DNA of 64,000 nt from Campylobacter bilis (lineage in GTDB: Bacteria > Campylobacterota > Campylobacteria > Campylobacterales > Campylobacteraceae): NCBI RefSeq assembly GCF_016806695.1, contig NZ_WUED01000005.1, positions 1-64,000 on the forward strand, written 5' to 3'. The position numbers and the translations under genes are program-made. Within the stretch, counting starts at the first letter, position 1, and each line of letters begins with the position of its first letter. Below the pieces are notes generated by a model. It did no database searches. It had not been told where the DNA came from and was given only the letters and a program-made list of their open reading frames with translations. This document shows, piece after piece, positions 62,787-64,000 of this stretch.

Positions 62787-64000
62787 TTGAAATTATTATT
62801 TATTTTGCTTTGTTGTTTTGCAAGCTTAATAGCTAATGACGCCATTAAGGGCAATGAAACCACAAACGATAAAACATTTTTTGATAATAATTTAAACACA
62901 GAGGATTGTAACGCAAATACAAAATGCAAAGAATCTTTAAAAAATCAAGATTTTATAAAAGAACTTTACCGTATTTCTAATAAAATTAGAGGCGATAATA
63001 GCTCTTGTAATGGCATAAGTTATTTATCAAAATTACAAGAATTTGATAAGTTGCTTTTGCAAATCTTTAAAAATCCTCTTGCATATCAAAAAGGCCTTAA
63101 TACGACTAAAAATCTAGAAAAAAAATATAATATTTTAAAATCTTATTTTAGGTATTGGGCTTATCAAAGTATAGGAAATTTTAGACTTTATAAAGCTTTT
63201 TGGCAAGAATATAAACAAGCTAAAAAACCTTTAGAAAAATATTTTGAAAAAAAATTTAATTTCGATGAAAATAAAAGCATTTACTATACTAAAAATGCTT
63301 TAAATGAATTTTTAAATTGGGCTGTAGGACAAACAAAAATTTATAAAGACATCACTCCTTTAGCAAAAATCGTAGCAAATCAAAACCATTCTTTATCTTA
63401 CATACAAGATTTTATCTTTGCAAACAATCCTACTCAAGATGAACTTACTATAGCTTTACAAGCAGCTTTACTTAATCAAAGAAGCCAAGATATTTTAGAA
63501 CTTTTAATCCATTTTGGAGCTAAGATTGATGAGGGGTATGAAAGTGCTATTTTTTACGCTTTAGAAAATTATGAAAATACGAATTTTCTCATCCAAAAAG
63601 GTGCTGATGTCAATCAAGTTAATGCCTTTGGCAAAAGCCCACTTTTTTATGCTATAGAATTCAATCATACTGATATAATACAATTATTACTTCAAAATGG
63701 GGCTAATGTTAATCAAAGATATATTAATAATAACGAAAAATTAGCATTAAGTGCCAATATAGGATCCAATACGCCTTATTTTATTACATTTTGTGCTTTA
63801 GATCATAGTTCAAAAAGTGTTTTAATGCATGCTGCAACCTACGGTGATGTTAGTATTTTAAAACTTCTTTTATCTAAAGGTGCTGATTTAAATGCTACAG
63901 ATGATTTGGGTTTTAATGCACTAGATTTTGCCTTAGCAGCCAATAAAAAAGAAAATGCTAATTATCTAAAAAGCTTAGGTTTAAAAGCAAATGAAAAATT
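62787..64000 (+). CDS. Exported ankyrin-repeat protein (partial, runs off window)
   Basis: Starts TTG at 62787 with AAAGGA 6 bases before, encoding signal peptide MKLLFILLCCFASLIA. Residues about 20-190 form a Cys- and Lys-rich N-domain. From about 225 on at least four ankyrin-type repeats appear (DILELLIHFGAKIDEGYESAIFYAL, TNFLIQKGADVNQVNAFGKSPLFYA, DIIQLLLQNGANVNQ and SILKLLLSKGADLNATDDLGFNALDFA). No stop occurs before the window edge, so the C-terminus is missing. It follows acnB by 41 bases and is probably co-transcribed. It corresponds to Cj0834c. It likely binds a periplasmic protein; the partner is unknown. Confidence 0.8.
   Translation, partial: MKLLFILLCCFASLIANDAIKGNETTNDKTFFDNNLNTEDCNANTKCKESLKNQDFIKELYRISNKIRGDNSSCNGISYLSKLQEFDKLLLQIFKNPLAYQKGLNTTKNLEKKYNILKSYFRYWAYQSIGNFRLYKAFWQEYKQAKKPLEKYFEKKFNFDENKSIYYTKNALNEFLNWAVGQTKIYKDITPLAKIVANQNHSLSYIQDFIFANNPTQDELTIALQAALLNQRSQDILELLIHFGAKIDEGYESAIFYALENYENTNFLIQKGADVNQVNAFGKSPLFYAIEFNHTDIIQLLLQNGANVNQRYINNNEKLALSANIGSNTPYFITFCALDHSSKSVLMHAATYGDVSILKLLLSKGADLNATDDLGFNALDFALAANKKENANYLKSLGLKANEK

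Noticed and set aside
1-64000. CRISPR arrays, rRNA operons, insertion sequences, restriction systems
   Set aside because: Looked for on both strands; no direct repeat arrays, transposase motifs or methyltransferase/restriction genes were seen.

Overview
The window is AT-rich chromosomal DNA from a Campylobacter of the C. jejuni/C. coli group or a close relative such as C. hepaticus. Protein sequences and gene order follow the C. jejuni NCTC 11168 block running from about Cj0911 down to Cj0834, as I remember it. Many proteins look clearly diverged from C. jejuni, and some C. jejuni neighbours seem to be missing, so I do not name a species. No rRNA, CRISPR array, insertion sequence or prophage was seen.

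Layout. Positions 1-2.2 kb hold the wreck of a large autotransporter: a beta-barrel piece on the + strand faces a passenger domain on the - strand, and a run of nine C lies just upstream of the passenger. 2.2-3.6 kb (-) encodes copper handling proteins (Sco, a small exported protein, PCu(A)C). 3.8-7.9 kb (+) encodes Pgp2, alanine racemase, a SPOUT methyltransferase and an amino acid/sodium symporter. 7.9-9.4 kb (-) is a polar amino acid ABC transporter. 9.5-20 kb (+) is a housekeeping run: DJ-1 protein, pheS-pheT-aroA-ispH-rpsA, a small membrane protein and serA. 20-21.9 kb is a two-component system in which both genes carry a frameshift. Then follow an ABC-F ATPase, tRNA-Leu(CAA), flgL behind a sigma-54 promoter, ftsK, rpsO, an Rrf2 regulator and a frameshifted flhA. 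32-34.4 kb encodes a DHH phosphoesterase and small proteins, and 34.5 kb the dihaem cytochrome TsdA.

A 450 bp gene-free stretch (35.56-36.01 kb) precedes xerH and contains a 28 bp partly palindromic site that I propose is difH, the chromosome dimer resolution site. ftsK, the candidate site and xerH all lie within 11 kb. In C. jejuni xerH sits roughly opposite the origin, so this window probably spans the replication terminus. From 37 kb on come folate genes (pabBC, pabA), murA, moeA, lepP, folD, a cytochrome, hemL, membrane proteins, a FliK-like protein with flhX, psd, a metallophosphoesterase, gltX1, yggT, slt, mobB, fbp, metG, ogt, acnB and the start of an ankyrin-repeat protein that runs off the end.

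Most genes are packed into operons with 1-14 bp overlaps, and promoters where visible are extended -10 boxes (TGN-TATAAT). Several reading frames are broken by one base at short homopolymers (response regulator, histidine kinase, flhA, autotransporter). Either this strain is losing functions or switching them by slippage, or there are homopolymer sequencing errors. The sequence alone cannot decide.
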